From NCBI GenBank assembly GCA_028564705.1, contig JAPXFQ010000082.1:992001-1056000 (forward strand): a DNA stretch of 64,000 nt, in the 5' to 3' direction. Within the stretch, counting starts at the first letter, position 1. Each line of letters begins with the position of its first letter. A program made the translations under genes and the position numbers. Positions 46,988 to 58,855 of this stretch are shown piece after piece. This DNA comes from Apricaphanius iberus. Its lineage: Eukaryota > Chordata > Actinopteri > Cyprinodontiformes > Aphaniidae. The notes beneath the pieces were generated by a model. That model did not search any database and was not told where the DNA came from. It saw only the letters and a list, made by a program, of their open reading frames with translations.

Positions 46988-48805
46988 CTGTAAAGACACA
47001 TGAAGATTTACTTTTACTGAATGTTTTAAGAGCAATAGTAGTGAACACTTAATGCATTTTTTATTCAAAAATGGAGCCCAAGACTGAGCTGCTGCTGCTG
47101 CTGCTATGCTGCTGTTGGCAGCATTCAACATTTTTCTCCTGAGAATCTTCAAAAGTCTCTCAAATGAATGCAAAACACTGCAGGTGTTTTATTCATTCTC
47201 AATTTAACAGAAGTCAAGGCTTTTCAGTAACCAGGGGAGTTCAGTGTTGACCTTTCTGTGCCCTTTAGATAATAGAATATAGGGAAAAAAATAAAGTCTG
47301 TGAATACAAATATTTTCCTAACTTTTTGTAATCCACCAGACCTGCATAGATACTTCAAAGTAAATTCTCCAGTCAGCAAGAGTTCTGAACCCCATAATCA
47401 GTGTCATCTAACAAGCATTCTCATTTATAATGCCTTCAATAAGACGTATTCTAATTTATGAAGGAAGTAAAACCACAGTTGCATTCGTTGGAAGTCCAGT
47501 TCCTCTGTAATGTAATGAGGTGACGCACACAAGGAAATTCAAATCATAAACTACCGATGTGTGTTTTGGCACTGTAACAGTGCCCACACCTGAACCGTTT
47601 TAACTTTTGTTCTCACGTAATGGCTACTACTGGTTTCCCAACAGTGTCTTCTCCTGCAAACAAACACTTTGGAGAAAGTGTGGACACAGCACAGCTGCAG
47701 TGACCAGCTGCTCTGTAAGCAGAGAGCTAACTCCCAGCTGGAGCTCCACCTGAGGGGGTGTGAGACCTTCTCAGGTTGTGAAAAGTCTCACACCAGACAA
47801 AAGAATGTTAAGGAACAATCAGTTCTCATTATCACTTCTTCCTGTTTAAAGACACTGTCCTTGAAGCTGTGCTAACACTGGAAACAGATAGGATGGATAC
47901 CAGTTAGGATCACGTTACGGAGAGATAAGTGATTAGCATTTGAAAGGTCGGGATCGGTGAGTACAACTGAGTAAAACCTTGAAAGAAAAACTTCAGCTAC
48001 TGACTAGACTGATAATAAATAGCACCCTGCAGCAGAATCGTTGTGAACACTTAAACACTGCTTTGCTTCTGCAGACAGGGAGCATTGTGGGTAAGCCAAC
48101 CATAAATATACTTGCTGTAGACATGCGGCATCAGTTCTTATTAAAGCTGGTGACTGGATGCACAGTGTGGCAGGCGAGCAGCCAATCGGTGTGCTGATGA
48201 ACCAGGAGACTGCACCGCTGCTGACCTAGACAAAATGCATGCTTTCAGCGCCGCACAGATGTATCTGCGTAAGGGCTAAGCTCTAAAAGGACCACAAGGC
48301 AAACTGACTACCTTCTTCTCTCTAGCAACCGTTTGGCAGGTGTTTTTACAGGAGGGTTAGTGAGGTTAATTAGAGGGGAGAGGTAATCTATTTCATCCCA
48401 CAGCAACCAGAACCGGAGCGCATCAACAGAAAAACAAGTCAATACAAAGTCATAAAACTGATTGAAAAAGTGTAAGTAAAATGGGCCTGCACTTCATTCT
48501 ATCTAATGTTCCTCAGTATCCTAAATGAACAGCAGAGATTTATCAACTATTCTAAAATATTTATCCAACTGATACAGCATTTTAAAAACGGTGATTATTA
48601 TTAGGATCTTTCTGTTCTGTAATAGACAGCAAAAAAAAGTATTTCTTATCAATCATGATCACCACCTTGACTACAATAATAGCGCAGTCAATCTACAGTG
48701 GACCTCGGGTATTCGTACAGACACAACCACTCGCTAATAGTTAAAACAGGTGCTCCTGTCGAGCCAGAGTCACACGAAATTATTCGAGCTAATCTATATT
48801 TAGCA
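46988..48805. other. Noncoding DNA upstream of the frmd6 start exon
   Basis: No gene recognised. Short frames (for example at 47669-47875) are Cys-rich but do not form a proper zinc finger. This is probably frmd6 5' intron. Confidence 0.45.
47088..47105. repeat. (CTG)n microsatellite
   Basis: A short (GCT)n run just upstream of the probable frmd6 start exon, in its 5' intron or flank. Confidence 0.85.
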
Positions 48806-49183
48806 TTAGATTTGGCCAACAACAATGTACCACTCAGAGACGGCAGCCATTCTATGCCGTGATGCCGCTACATCTGCGGCTGTCCCGGGCAGGGAACGAG
48901 ACAACGGCTCGAAACAATACGGCTCAGGGCCGCTCTCCTCCTCCACAGAACCTCTTTCCATGTACTCTGTTCCCTCTGGTGAAGGAGGTGGAGAAAAATC
49001 TTCAACTTCCAGGTTATTTCCCTCTGAGGCAATGGAGCTCGCGTTACTATGGCTCCGTCCATCTTTCTGGTCGTCTTTGACTCTGTTCTCCTGCGACATG
49101 TCGGTCACAGCCCAGACCACGCCAAGCCATTCATCACCCCGCTTGTTCCCTGGTCCGCCAGGCAACGCCTCCTTTTGAGCCAT
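48806..49183 (-). CDS. Hypothetical 125 aa ORF, possibly transposon-derived
   Basis: The ATG at 49183-49181 has a purine at -3 (AAAAATGG). The protein is acidic and Ser/Pro-rich (ASSIASEGNNLEVEDFSPPP, EPYCFEPLSRSL) with no known domain. The 'PY.FEPL' pattern recalls N-terminal parts of ORFs carried by some fish DNA transposons, but I cannot confirm this. No splice site or element ends were identified. It lies in the presumed 5' intron of frmd6 on the same strand, so an alternative host exon cannot be excluded. Confidence 0.3.
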   Translation of the reverse strand: MAQKEALPGGPGNKRGDEWLGVVWAVTDMSQENRVKDDQKDGRSHSNASSIASEGNNLEVEDFSPPPSPEGTEYMERGSVEEESGPEPYCFEPLSRSLPGTAADVAASRHRMAAVSEWYIVVGQI

Positions 49184-49365
49184 TTTTCAAAAATAAATGT
49201 GGGCGGGGTTATACTCTGGTAGGGGGGTGAGTTACTTTTTAAGTAATTACCTATAACTCTTAAAGATCAAAATATCATCCTATATCCCCCATCCCCCCAG
49301 TCTTGTAAAATCTACTTAATCCTTTTTCAGATTTGAATATTTACCTCTCCCGCCTATGTTTATCT

Positions 49366-50660
49366 TAGGGCTGGGCAATATGACCTAAAAATAAAATCTC
49401 GGATTAAATTGTTTACCTTCATTAAAAAAAGCAAAAAGTACTAATGGGTAGGGCTGGGTGGTATGGTAAAATTTTCATATCAAGGTATTTAAAAAAACAT
49501 ATCAGTATTAAACGTTTTTTTTAATAAAAGACCGCTCATATCCACATTATCTTATAAGAATGAATAATATAAAAATGTGTTTTAAAAAGCCTATTTTACT
49601 GTCCTATGGACTGCATCATGGTTTTTTTTCAGACACAGGTGAATGATATGAAAATATTTAAAATTATGATGATTCTAGTGGGCATTCTTGATGTTCTAAT
49701 TGCTGCAAGTAGACTTTTTTTTTTTACCTGACATTGACACAAGCAGCAAATTGCATCTCTTAATGGCTTTGCATGTAGAGCTGAAGAATCCTGGTAGGGG
49801 GAAGTGTACACACTCAGACCAGATAGTGCAGAAGAAGATGTATAATACGTATAATATACAGTACATGGCGACCTTAGGAGATTATTAGCTGGTTAATATT
49901 CAGATAACAACAGAAAAAAAGATGTCGGAAGTATTTTAGAGGGTATGTCAAACATATTTACCGCTATTTTCCATGTCTTTTCTACTGGTTTTGCCTCAGT
50001 TGACCGTGTGTACCTACAGACGATCAAATAGTACTCAACACTCCCCCCTCCTGGTTACTTGCATTAGCTCTTGTAAAAAATATGCTGTTCGGTTTTCTCA
50101 ACTACAGACGTGAAACCTGTTTTTGGAATTACTTCCTCAGTATTGTGTGCTTTGCTCTGGTAGCTCCTGCAAGCAGCTGTGCTTAGTTAAAACTTTATTT
50201 TTCACACTGTGGTGAAGGGCGTGTAGCCGTAACATCAGTCCTGGCTTAAACATTTCCCCACATTAAACGTTCCGGAAGTTGTCTGAGCTATTCACCGGTA
50301 TAGGTATGAACCGGTATACCGCCCAGGCCTACAAATGGCAGACAACTTCTGCGAAGGATTCGGCTAAAGTTAGCTGTTCTTTTTAGCTAATCCAGTAGCT
50401 AATGCAGTAGCACACTGCCAGTCTCTGAGAGACCTCTGTTTCAGGAGTTGGAATAGGTTTTGTGACGATGCTGCCTATGACTGTGATGGACTTTACATAA
50501 ATATAACAGTGTAGGGTTATAGTAAACCAAATCAATTCAACTACGGAAGCTCCGGGTAGATAAAAATGTGCCATTACACAAAACTTTATCTACTTTTTAA
50601 AAAATCCCCTGCAACCAAAAATTTGAATTCATTGAAAATATTTTTTTTTGCCCAGGCCTA
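49366..50660. mobile_element. hAT-like element with nested hAT
   Basis: Starts TAGGGCTGGGCAA at 49366 and ends TTGCCCAGGCCTA at 50660, matching at 12 of 13 inverted positions. The flanks (GTTTATCT and TAAGATCT) match only partly, as in an old duplication. It holds a second element at 49449-50331. Confidence 0.55.
49449..50331. mobile_element. Inner hAT-like element
   Basis: 883 bp starting TAGGGCTGGGTGGTATGG and ending CCGGTATACCGCCCAGGCCTA-like sequence, with diverged inverted ends. The flanking 8-mers CTAATGGG (49441-49448) and CAAATGGC (50332-50339) agree at 6 of 8 positions. No transposase frame. Confidence 0.6.
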
Positions 50661-50956
50661 TAAGATCTACAAGTTCAAATGGTTCTTCTTGCCGTCCCCC
50701 TACATTAGGGTCTTCAGGACTGAATTATGTGATTGCCTAATAATTGTCATAAAATTGTTAAACCACTTAAATTTATGTGTTATGTAAACGGTTTCAGAGG
50801 TCATTAAAATTTGTGCTCTGCGCTGGGTCGACCTATGGAGTGACCTCCTTCCCTGGGTTATGCTTAGGTTGCCTTCCCCAGCTAAAGATGACCTTTTTCA
50901 GCTAAATAGCTTTTGGGCCAGCTATTATGTTTTCCAGTATAGTATTTTTTTTTTTT

Positions 50957-51131
50957 TGTCCCGGAGACCCCCTCACCCCGGTTTACCCCAGTCATTCATA
51001 CAACAGGATGTTCAGATTTAAAAAGACATATGTTATTATTATTGTACGTATTCTGGTTCACTGTTATTCTGTTCTTCAGTTGGAGTGCAGTAAACGAGGT
51101 GATCAAATCAAGCGTGTGTGTGTCATCCACA
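50957..51131 (+). repeat. Possible diverged solo LTR
   Basis: Starts TGTCCCGGAGACCCC and ends ATCCACA. Its second half ('ttcttcagttggagtgcagt' then 'aaacgaggtgatcaaatc') aligns loosely with the gypsy LTR at 25078-25260 ('gtagttgagttggagttgaa', 'taaacaagctgatcgg'). No target duplication was seen. Confidence 0.35.
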
Positions 51132-53865
51132 GCGTAATCAAATGATGTCCTTTCAGTAAAGTTGAAGGGGTGATCCGAAGTATCCCGCTGCCTTCCAGTA
51201 TTAATTCCGTGGCATTAAACCGGCCGCTGCAGCTTACATACAGTATACACTGGACCTCCTGTGAAGCACAGGAAAGCAAAGACAACCTCAGCTGTTCTAG
51301 GAGGAACCACTCTCACCATGACAATTTAGTGAACCCTTCAAGTACAGTGTGTGTCAAAGCAAAGAAAACAGAAATAGAAGAGGATGGATCCACACAGCAA
51401 AGAGCGAGACAGCAGGAGGGTGGGAGATTTGAGTGCAACGTTCAGAGTTTAGGCATGAAAAAGGGAAAGGGAAAAATGCTGCAGTCAGGAAAATTCCTCA
51501 CTAACATCTGCTTCTCATTCCCACAATAGCGGCCTTTGATTCATGATGTGCACAATCCACTACACAGTCACTACCTCCATGTCAGCCTTTACCTTCTAAC
51601 AAAATGGTAAAACATGGTGAAAGTGTGAACTTTAATGTTTCAACCAAACTTCAATACTGACTGGACTGGAAAAAAAAATCCATATTATTTTAAACATCAT
51701 AAGAACATTTTTTCTGAGATCTTTTATATTTTTAAATTCTTTAAGAATCATCACATTTGGAAAATCTAGAGATGCAGTTAGAAATTGGCTGGTTTAATAT
51801 GAATATTTTCAAATTGATCTGCACAAATTCAAAACTTCAATCCATAAGAAGTCTTACCTGTTCTGCCTATGTGGCACATAAAATGGTTCAAAGTGGCAGT
51901 TACAATAGCACTCCTTGGTGTAGAAGTAATAACCATCATAAGAAGATTTACGCTTTGGTTTTTTTAAATATATTTTCAATACCAGTGAGGTGTTTAGATT
52001 AAGTCAGAGGAAGCACAGAGAGGTAAAAAGCAGGAATGGTGCAATTCTGGACAGTTCAAGGCATTCTGGCTGCAAGAAGGCGAGAGAGAGCAAGCTTACA
52101 TTAGATACTGGGAAGGCAGAACACACTATAGCTGATTTGTTGCGTTTTATCGAGTGGAGCGCACACCAGCTAGCTGGATTTAGATACCACTGCAGTGTTT
52201 TGGAAATCTCAGAGCTAAGGTAAAGGTTTGCATCCCATAGAGAGTGAGTATATATCAGAAACTGCTAGCCACTTTACTAGCCAATATAGAAAGCTTATAC
52301 ATTCAACTCTGTAATAATTTTGTCATTTACAAATATCAGTAAGCTAATCCATTTGCTCTTAAAAAATATTTTATTACATTTTTAGAAGAGAATTCTGAAA
52401 AATTTGCATTTGCACGTCGGACATGGGAAAGGATTCACCAAACTGTGATCGCTGCATCTCTTTTTGATTTCTGCTTATCAGCAATATTAAGGAAAAAATA
52501 ACATCACATTGTAGATTTAAAGTTCTTTAAATTCCTTTCCAAAAATAGCTTCGGTGCTTGACGGTTGTTCATCAATTTGACTGGGAAAAATAAAGCTCCA
52601 TGTCCTGACATGATCTGCCTTTGTCAAAATATGGTTTCTGCAGAAACAGCATAATTTCATAAATAATCATCAGCCACTAAATCCATGTGGGAGCTGGTCC
52701 CTTTTCCTCCTTGAATCCCCGCCAAGAGACCAATAAATCCAGTTCCTGAGAAATATCGTAGAGTTGACGAGTAGTTTAAATCCCATCGGTCACAACCTGG
52801 CCTTCCCCTAATAGTAAAACTTCCTGTCTTTAATGTCCTGTCCTAAAAATAAAAACTTGTTGTGCTGTTCCTGATAAATTAACTCTTCTCATGTTTTTGC
52901 CTTTCATAACTGTAAGGGGATCCACCTATAAATAAGCAACTAAAGTGACTGTAATAGCAGACGTGTTTACTTGCTAATCTGTAAGTGCCTGAGTGTGTTT
53001 TCAGCCTTTAAGTCTAACACAGGGAAAAGACAGCATGCTGTTTAAGACACTTCTGATTCCTCCCTCACATGGTAATCTAGCAGATATTTTTATGCCGACA
53101 CAATTCCTTGTTGCCCCCCCCCACACACACACACACCAAGCTCACAGGGAGGAAGAGTTCAAGAAAAATGACTTATCTATGAAGGGAATCTTAGAAATGA
53201 TCTCCAACGCTGATAGATCCAATCTATAACACAATCTATGTGATTCTGGAATCCAAATTAACTTTTGGGCGTCCCCCTTGACTACTTGCTATTTCTATGA
53301 ACTGCTGAAAACCAGGCCGGTAAACAGGAGATTAGTGGGAGGCTGAGGTATGATGTCTTTAGAAAAGTAAAGAAATGAGTTGTGAGTGGCCTCGGGTTGA
53401 ACTACTGGCACATAGAAATGCAGTTTTAGGATTTAATCCTTAGTTGGGTTCAGGTGAGATGTAATTCCCTCTGAAACTTCAATCCTTCTAAGTATTAAAT
53501 TAATATTTGTTATGGATTTCCAGCCTTTGATGTGATTTCTTTGTCTTTGTGATTTATTCGATCATTTTCACTTGCGCCTGCACTACCAAAATAGTCATTT
53601 TATACTTTGTATGCTCTGTCCCTAGGTTCCTTTATGAAGCTGTTTCTTCACTATGCCTGTGAAGCCTGAAGTGTAAAAGATTTATCACAAATTCCATTTT
53701 GTGGAAACTGGAGTCCTTACTGAACCTTTTGATAAATTAAACAAAAAAGAATTTAAATAACACTTTGTATGTTTCGTATCTTTTATTTTTGCTACATAAT
53801 GTATTTTTGGCAACTTTTAAAAAAAATAGTTTGTTCATCCGAATATCCATAAAAATATATAGCAG
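51132..53865. other. Noncoding DNA
   Basis: No gene or element recognised, apart from a short (CA)n run at about 53117-53135. Confidence 0.5.
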
Positions 53866-53869
53866 AGTG

Positions 53870-54148
53870 TCGGGCCAGCTTAGGGGCAGAATTCCAGTCC
53901 ATCACAGGACAACATAGAGACACTAAAGACAAACAAACATGCATGCACACACACGCAAACAAACCCACTCATACCAAAGGATAATTTAGCAAGACCTGTT
54001 AATCTAACCGTCATGTCTTTGGACTGTGACAGAAAGCTGGAATACCCAGGGAGAACCTACGCATATACAGGGAGAATGCAAACTCCATGCAGAAAGACCC
54101 CAGATTTAAAACTCAGGACCGTCTTTAAGCGAGGAAGCAGTACTACCA
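53870..54148. repeat. LINE 3' fragment
   Basis: Diverged copy of the fragment at 32778-33063: 'ttccagtccatcacaggaca', 'gtctttggactgtgacagaa', 'gggagaatgcaaactccatg'. Non-coding. Confidence 0.6.
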
Positions 54149-54150
54149 AC

Positions 54151-54300
54151 TAGGGGTGTCACAATCTCCAGTTTTTATCAAAATCATAGAAATTACATCA
54201 CAATCTCGTGCACTGAAATCCAATCCACATCACCTTCACCCAGGTTTCCATACAGTAGCCAAACAAGCGTCCCACTTGGACTTCGTAGCACCAGTTAACA
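54151..54300. mobile_element. hAT-like left end
   Basis: TAGGGGTGTCACAATCTCCAG-type start directly after the LINE fragment. No partner right end was found. The following 800 bp is unassigned. Confidence 0.3.
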
Positions 54301-55343
54301 GGCAACCATGTATTTATTCAAGACTGGGATTTATCAGTTTATTACAACTTTTCAAGAAAAGACACGTTTGGATCACTGATTAAGAACAGACGTTTTGGAT
54401 CTTTTATTTTGAAAGTCTTTTGTTGGGGTAATTACTTATCTCTTGTGGTTTTCTTGTGAAATTCAAGTGTCTGATTATATACAAGAGGAAAATGTTTTTT
54501 GGAAATTTAGAAGTCTCTTAAACGTGTGTATCAAATGACACAATTGACTTTATAGGGCTAATATTCTCTGAAAAAAGATAACATTAAATCTCTGAGGCCC
54601 TTACAGTCAACTAAGTTCACATTGGACTAAAACAATGCTTTATTTATGTTTGTCTTCTTTCAATATTTGAGTTATGAGTAGAGTAATTCTGAGAAATCTG
54701 CGGGTGACCAGAATCTGATGGGGTTTATTATTTTACTTTATCTGACCTAACTCGTGATGAGCAAGCCAGAAAGTACAAACTGTGTTCTTTTTCCGATCAG
54801 TAAACGACCCATAAGAACCAGCAGCTCTCTTCGGTGTGGCAGCTGTGAGCTGTTCATGGCTCACTTCTTGGCGGAAGGAGCGATTCTTTTGCAGCCACAA
54901 CAGTTCTTTAAGGGGCCACCCACAAACCTATTAACAGCTTTCCTTTCTAAATAGTTTAACCTCTTTACAATATTTATCTTTTTTAACTTCTGTCTTTGTA
55001 TAGAAAACAGCTGGTGTCATTTAGGTCAGGGTGATTAGCCACGGTGTTCATCAGTATTTCCTCCATGTCATCACATCACCTGATTGGTTGACGCTAGGGC
55101 TGAACGATTTTGGAAAATAATCTAATTGAGATTTTTTTTCAGTATTACAATTGCGATTCAATTTGCGATAATTTTTTATGTTCTTTTCTCATGTATTTTT
55201 AACTAATGCAAGCAAGAAAATCAATCTGTATTATTATAAACAATGTCAGATTTTTTTTTCATAATTTATCCTATTCCATAGGTAAGACTTATTTTAAGAT
55301 AAAGGCAAATGAAGCATGGCTGAATATAAACAAGACTTTTAAT

Positions 55344-56252
55344 TAGGGGTGTGAGGAAAAATTGATTCACGTCTGAATCTCGATTCCTATTTAACAAGAT
55401 TCAGAATCGATCCGAAATGTTTGAGAATCGATTCTCAAAAAATATGTTTTCTTAACCTTTTTACATTTTTGCTTCACGTAGTGTTTGTCATGCAACGGCC
55501 ACTGTCACATTGACAGGTCTGATGCGCCGTTGGTTAGCTAGCTAGCTGTAGCCGCTAGCACTAGCTAGCTGTAGCCGCTAGCGCTAGCTAGCTGTAGCCG
55601 TTAGGCTAAAGCTTCAGCATGAAAGACGAAAGAGAAATCCAGCCCGCCCCGTCTTTGCTGAAGGTAAATGTTTGGGCCGTCTAAGAGGTCTTCTCAATGC
55701 TAATGACACCCTTGGCTAAAGTTATTTTTAATTTTTTTTTTATAAATCTACACATAAACATCCAGCAGCGTTGCACACCTGTGGCGCTTTCAAGGAAGTC
55801 CGAAAAATATGCTGAGTTCAATAACGTTAGGACTTTTAAAATTTCTAACAAGAACAATGAAAATAATAACATAAGCCATAAATTTCTGTTTAATGATGGT
55901 TGATAAGCAACATTTGGTGCATACTAAATATTTTCAATGTATTTTCTACTACGTACCAAAGAATAAACAAAATACATATTTTTTTTATTTTCTTCTTAAA
56001 ATATATTAGCTTTTTTTTTTCAAGACTAGAAATTTTGTTTAAAAGATCTTGGATGTCCAGTTGCAATTTCATGTCTTGTTACTTTTGTACCAGTTCCCTT
56101 CTCTCAACATAGATTGTAAAATCCATTTTGTGTTGATGCCCTATTACATTTCAAGAATCGCTTCTGAATCGAGAATCATTTCTGAATCGAATCGTCACCC
56201 CAAGAATCGGAATCGAATTGAATCGTGAGATGTTGTAATATTCCCATCCCTA
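55344..56252. mobile_element. Inner hAT element
   Basis: 909 bp from TAGGGGTGTGAGG to CCCATCCCTA. The flanking 8-mers CTTTTAAT (55336-55343) and CTATTTAT (56253-56260) agree at 6 of 8. Subterminal 'agaatcgattctc' and 'aagaatcggaatcgaattga' motifs are typical of one fish hAT family. A short frame near 55740-55830 (HINIQQRCTPV..RKSEKYAEF) may be a decayed BED-finger end. Confidence 0.65.
55534..55604. repeat. GCTAGC-rich 23 bp tandem repeat
   Basis: Three copies of a unit close to AGCTAGCTGTAGCCGCTAGC, rich in the palindrome GCTAGC, inside the inner hAT element. Confidence 0.85.
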
Positions 56253-57002
56253 CTATTTATCTACCTAAATCACCACATTCAATGCGATGTCCGTCGTCAT
56301 GCAAAAAAGCCAGCTGCGATGTTTGGTCTGGTGGCTGGCATTATAGCCATGCAACTCTCATATATGATGGTGTGATGTTTTTTAGGTGTTGATAAATGTT
56401 CGTAGTGTACATTGTGAGGTAGGAACATAATAATCTGTATAAAACCTGGTGTTGTGCAGCATCATCGTTTTTAGTGCCAATATAATTTCTCATGTATTAT
56501 TCATCTTTGGTACCAAATTTTGAGCAGCGTTGGATTCTGTCAAGCTTTAGACCGTTTTATATCAGGTTAAAGCAAAGTGTTTCCTTTTCTCCCTGCATTG
56601 TTTGAGCTGCTCACAAGTCATGCGACTTTGCCAGATCTTATGCTCATGACCAGTCAAACTGCAGCCTTTGCGATTGGAAAATCAGATTTGGTCATATTGC
56701 GATATTATTGCATATGCAATTAATTATTCAGCCCTAGTTGACGCCGCATGACTTGAAGCCGAAGTTCTGATTTTTCCATCTTCAGCGGCAGACAAAAATA
56801 CAGCTCGTCACGTGCGAATCCACAAAATGCACCACATGAAATGCCGCGTGTTTTCGGTGCATCAAACGCCTGATTTGCGCTAATCAGTTATGCAAATCAG
56901 GCAGAAAAAAGTTTTCACGACGCAAATCCGCTTCCTACGTGACGCGGGACCCTCAGTGGCGCTTCAGCGTGCTTCTGCATTGACTTTACATGTGACCGAG
57001 CA

Positions 57003-57930
57003 TCTTCCATGCTGTCTCTTCTCTGTCTTCTCAGACCCCCAGACGGTCTTGTACAGTATTGTGAGTAATGGTGTTTAATTATAACGGCGTTACTAACTGT
57101 GTTGGTTTTAAGGTAACGCAGTAATCTAATTAATTACTTTTCCCACCGTTACATTGCCGTTACCGTTCCTGGGGATATAGTGGCACGTTACTACAACGTG
57201 CTGAATGAAGCACAGCGGCGTCAGGCTTTCTGAGATGAGATGTCAGCAAGGATTGCAGGGTGGGCGGATACCTTTAGTGCTCTCACTGTCTCATTGTGTG
57301 CTGTAAAGACTGCAGTGTAATTAGTTTTAAGTTGGTTATTCGATGGACATTAGTTTCCTTAAAGCATAGACCCGCTCCAACGTTTCACCCCTAATTTCCA
57401 ACTCTTGCACTCCGCACTCTGCAGCTTTTCGCTCCAGAACTGCGCTGACAGAGCAGATACATCACCTCTAAAGGCTCGCTCCTGAAGGCGGTGGGATTGA
57501 TTAAGATTTGGTTTTCGATAAATGCCCAGGCATCCCAGGAAATACCTGTGAATACTTTTTTGAGAAAGTAATTTGTAACTATAACTAATTACTTTTTTAT
57601 TGTAAGATGCCCAACACTGGTCTTGTACTGAGCCCGGTTCTGCCGGAGGTTCCTTCCTGTTAAAGGGGAGTTTTTCCTCTCCACTGTTGCTACATGCTTG
57701 GTCAGTATGAGGGATTGCTGAGGAATTGCTGTGGTTGGAGTCTGCATGATCCGGGCACAACCTGACGTTGATGACTCATCGCAATCTGCTTGGATTCCTT
57801 ACATAGAAAACTTAACTGATTGGAATGTTTGTGTAATTGTATTGAAATTACTTTTTTTGTAAAGTGCCTTGAGATTACATTTGTTGTGAATTGGCACTAT
57901 ATAAATAAAAGTGAAATGAATTGAATGTAA
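57003..57930 (+). repeat. Dispersed retroelement copy, split by hAT
   Basis: The left part (about 57003-57053, 'ctcagacccccagacggtct') and right part (57620-57930, 'actgagcccggttctgccgg', 'cctgttaaaggggagttttt', 'aaagtgccttgagattacat', 'ataaataaaagtgaaatgaa') belong to one copy of the same family as 42690-42935. A hAT element sits between them. Confidence 0.7.
57054..57619. mobile_element. hAT non-autonomous element
   Basis: 566 bp, starts CAGTATTGTGAGTAATGG and ends GCCCAACACTG. The exact 8 bp duplication GTCTTGTA lies at 57046-57053 and 57620-57627. Subterminal 'acggcgttactaac' and 'aactaattactttt' motifs are those of the common 'CAGTGTTGGG' hAT MITEs of fish. Confidence 0.85.
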
Positions 57931-58775
57931 ACCTGACTCTGTGGTCGCTTCAAACACGTTTGGTGTAAACGCACCGTAACTCTCGTAATAATCAGTATCA
58001 TTTGGTTTTTAAATGGCTATGGGCAGGAAGCATTTTTCTGGAAGAATCATTCAGTAGTTTTGATGAAGCTCCTGACTAAAGAGGCTGTTGTATTAAATGA
58101 TAGCCGCAACATTATCACTGCTGATGGTAATTTTATTACGCTTAGCAAACGTCATGTGTCTGCTGTAACACTTATATTTTTTACATAGTTAATAAATGTT
58201 AAATGATCATGTTAAAAATCACTATTTTAGATACTACATAACACTTCAGGGTAACAAGCAAATATTAGAGCAGCTGCTCCTGCAATAAAATGCATTCTAA
58301 ACATGATCCAATTAGTCAACTAATTGGCAAAATAATAAGTGATTAGTCGATTATTGAAATAATCGCAACCCTTAAAATAAACCCACAGTAATTTCTAATA
58401 GACATTTTATACATACAGTATATGTATAATGCCCCACTAGTTAAAGTAAAACTGACATCAATTCTGAGTGCCACACTCCATGACAGGAAAAAAAAAATGT
58501 ATATAGCCCAGTTTTACTTAAAGAACCAAAACCAATATGGTAAAAAAATGAGTAGCAGTGTTGGATATTGATGTTGATATACTTAAAATGTGGTAAATCT
58601 GCAATATATTCACAAAACATTGTTAATTTTTCACTTTGAACTTTTAGTTTTATGGTGATTTTATATTTTACATATGTTAATTTGTCTTAGTTATGTTTAG
58701 TTAGTAAAAACTGGTGCCTTTAGTCTCTTCAAGAAAGGTACAAGGTGGAAGGTATAAAGTTGATTAATTCAGCAA
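57931..58775. other. Noncoding DNA with a MITE-like end
   Basis: About 57940-57985 ('cgcttcaaacacgtttggtg', then 'taaacgcaccgtaac') looks like a Harbinger-type MITE terminus. A possible left half lies at about 56750-57000 ('gcatgacttgaagccg' onward), which would put the split retroelement inside it. The rest is unassigned. Confidence 0.35.
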
Positions 58776-58779
58776 TAGT

Positions 58780-58855
58780 ATCGGATCCGTATCGACAGAT
58801 ACAGGAAGCCCAGGCATCCGTATCGGGACGGAAAATGTCGGAAAGGTGCACCCCT
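58780..58855. mobile_element. hAT-like terminal fragment
   Basis: Ends in GGTGCACCCCTA after 'atcggatccgtatcgacaga' and 'ccgtatcgggacgg', a fish hAT right-end style. The left end was not found. Confidence 0.4.

Larger units (their letters stand above)
55095..56736. mobile_element. hAT element with a nested hAT
   Basis: 1,642 bp, ends TAGGGCTGAACGATT and AATTATTCAGCCCTA. The exact 8 bp duplication GTTGACGC lies at 55087-55094 and 56737-56744. Subterminal motifs (ttgcgataatttttt, attgcgatattattgc) are inverted. No transposase. It contains another element at 55344-56252. Confidence 0.85.

Noticed and set aside
47669..47875. Cys/His-containing frame resembling a zinc finger
   Set aside because: Cys and His spacing does not fit a C2H2 finger and only one partial unit is present.
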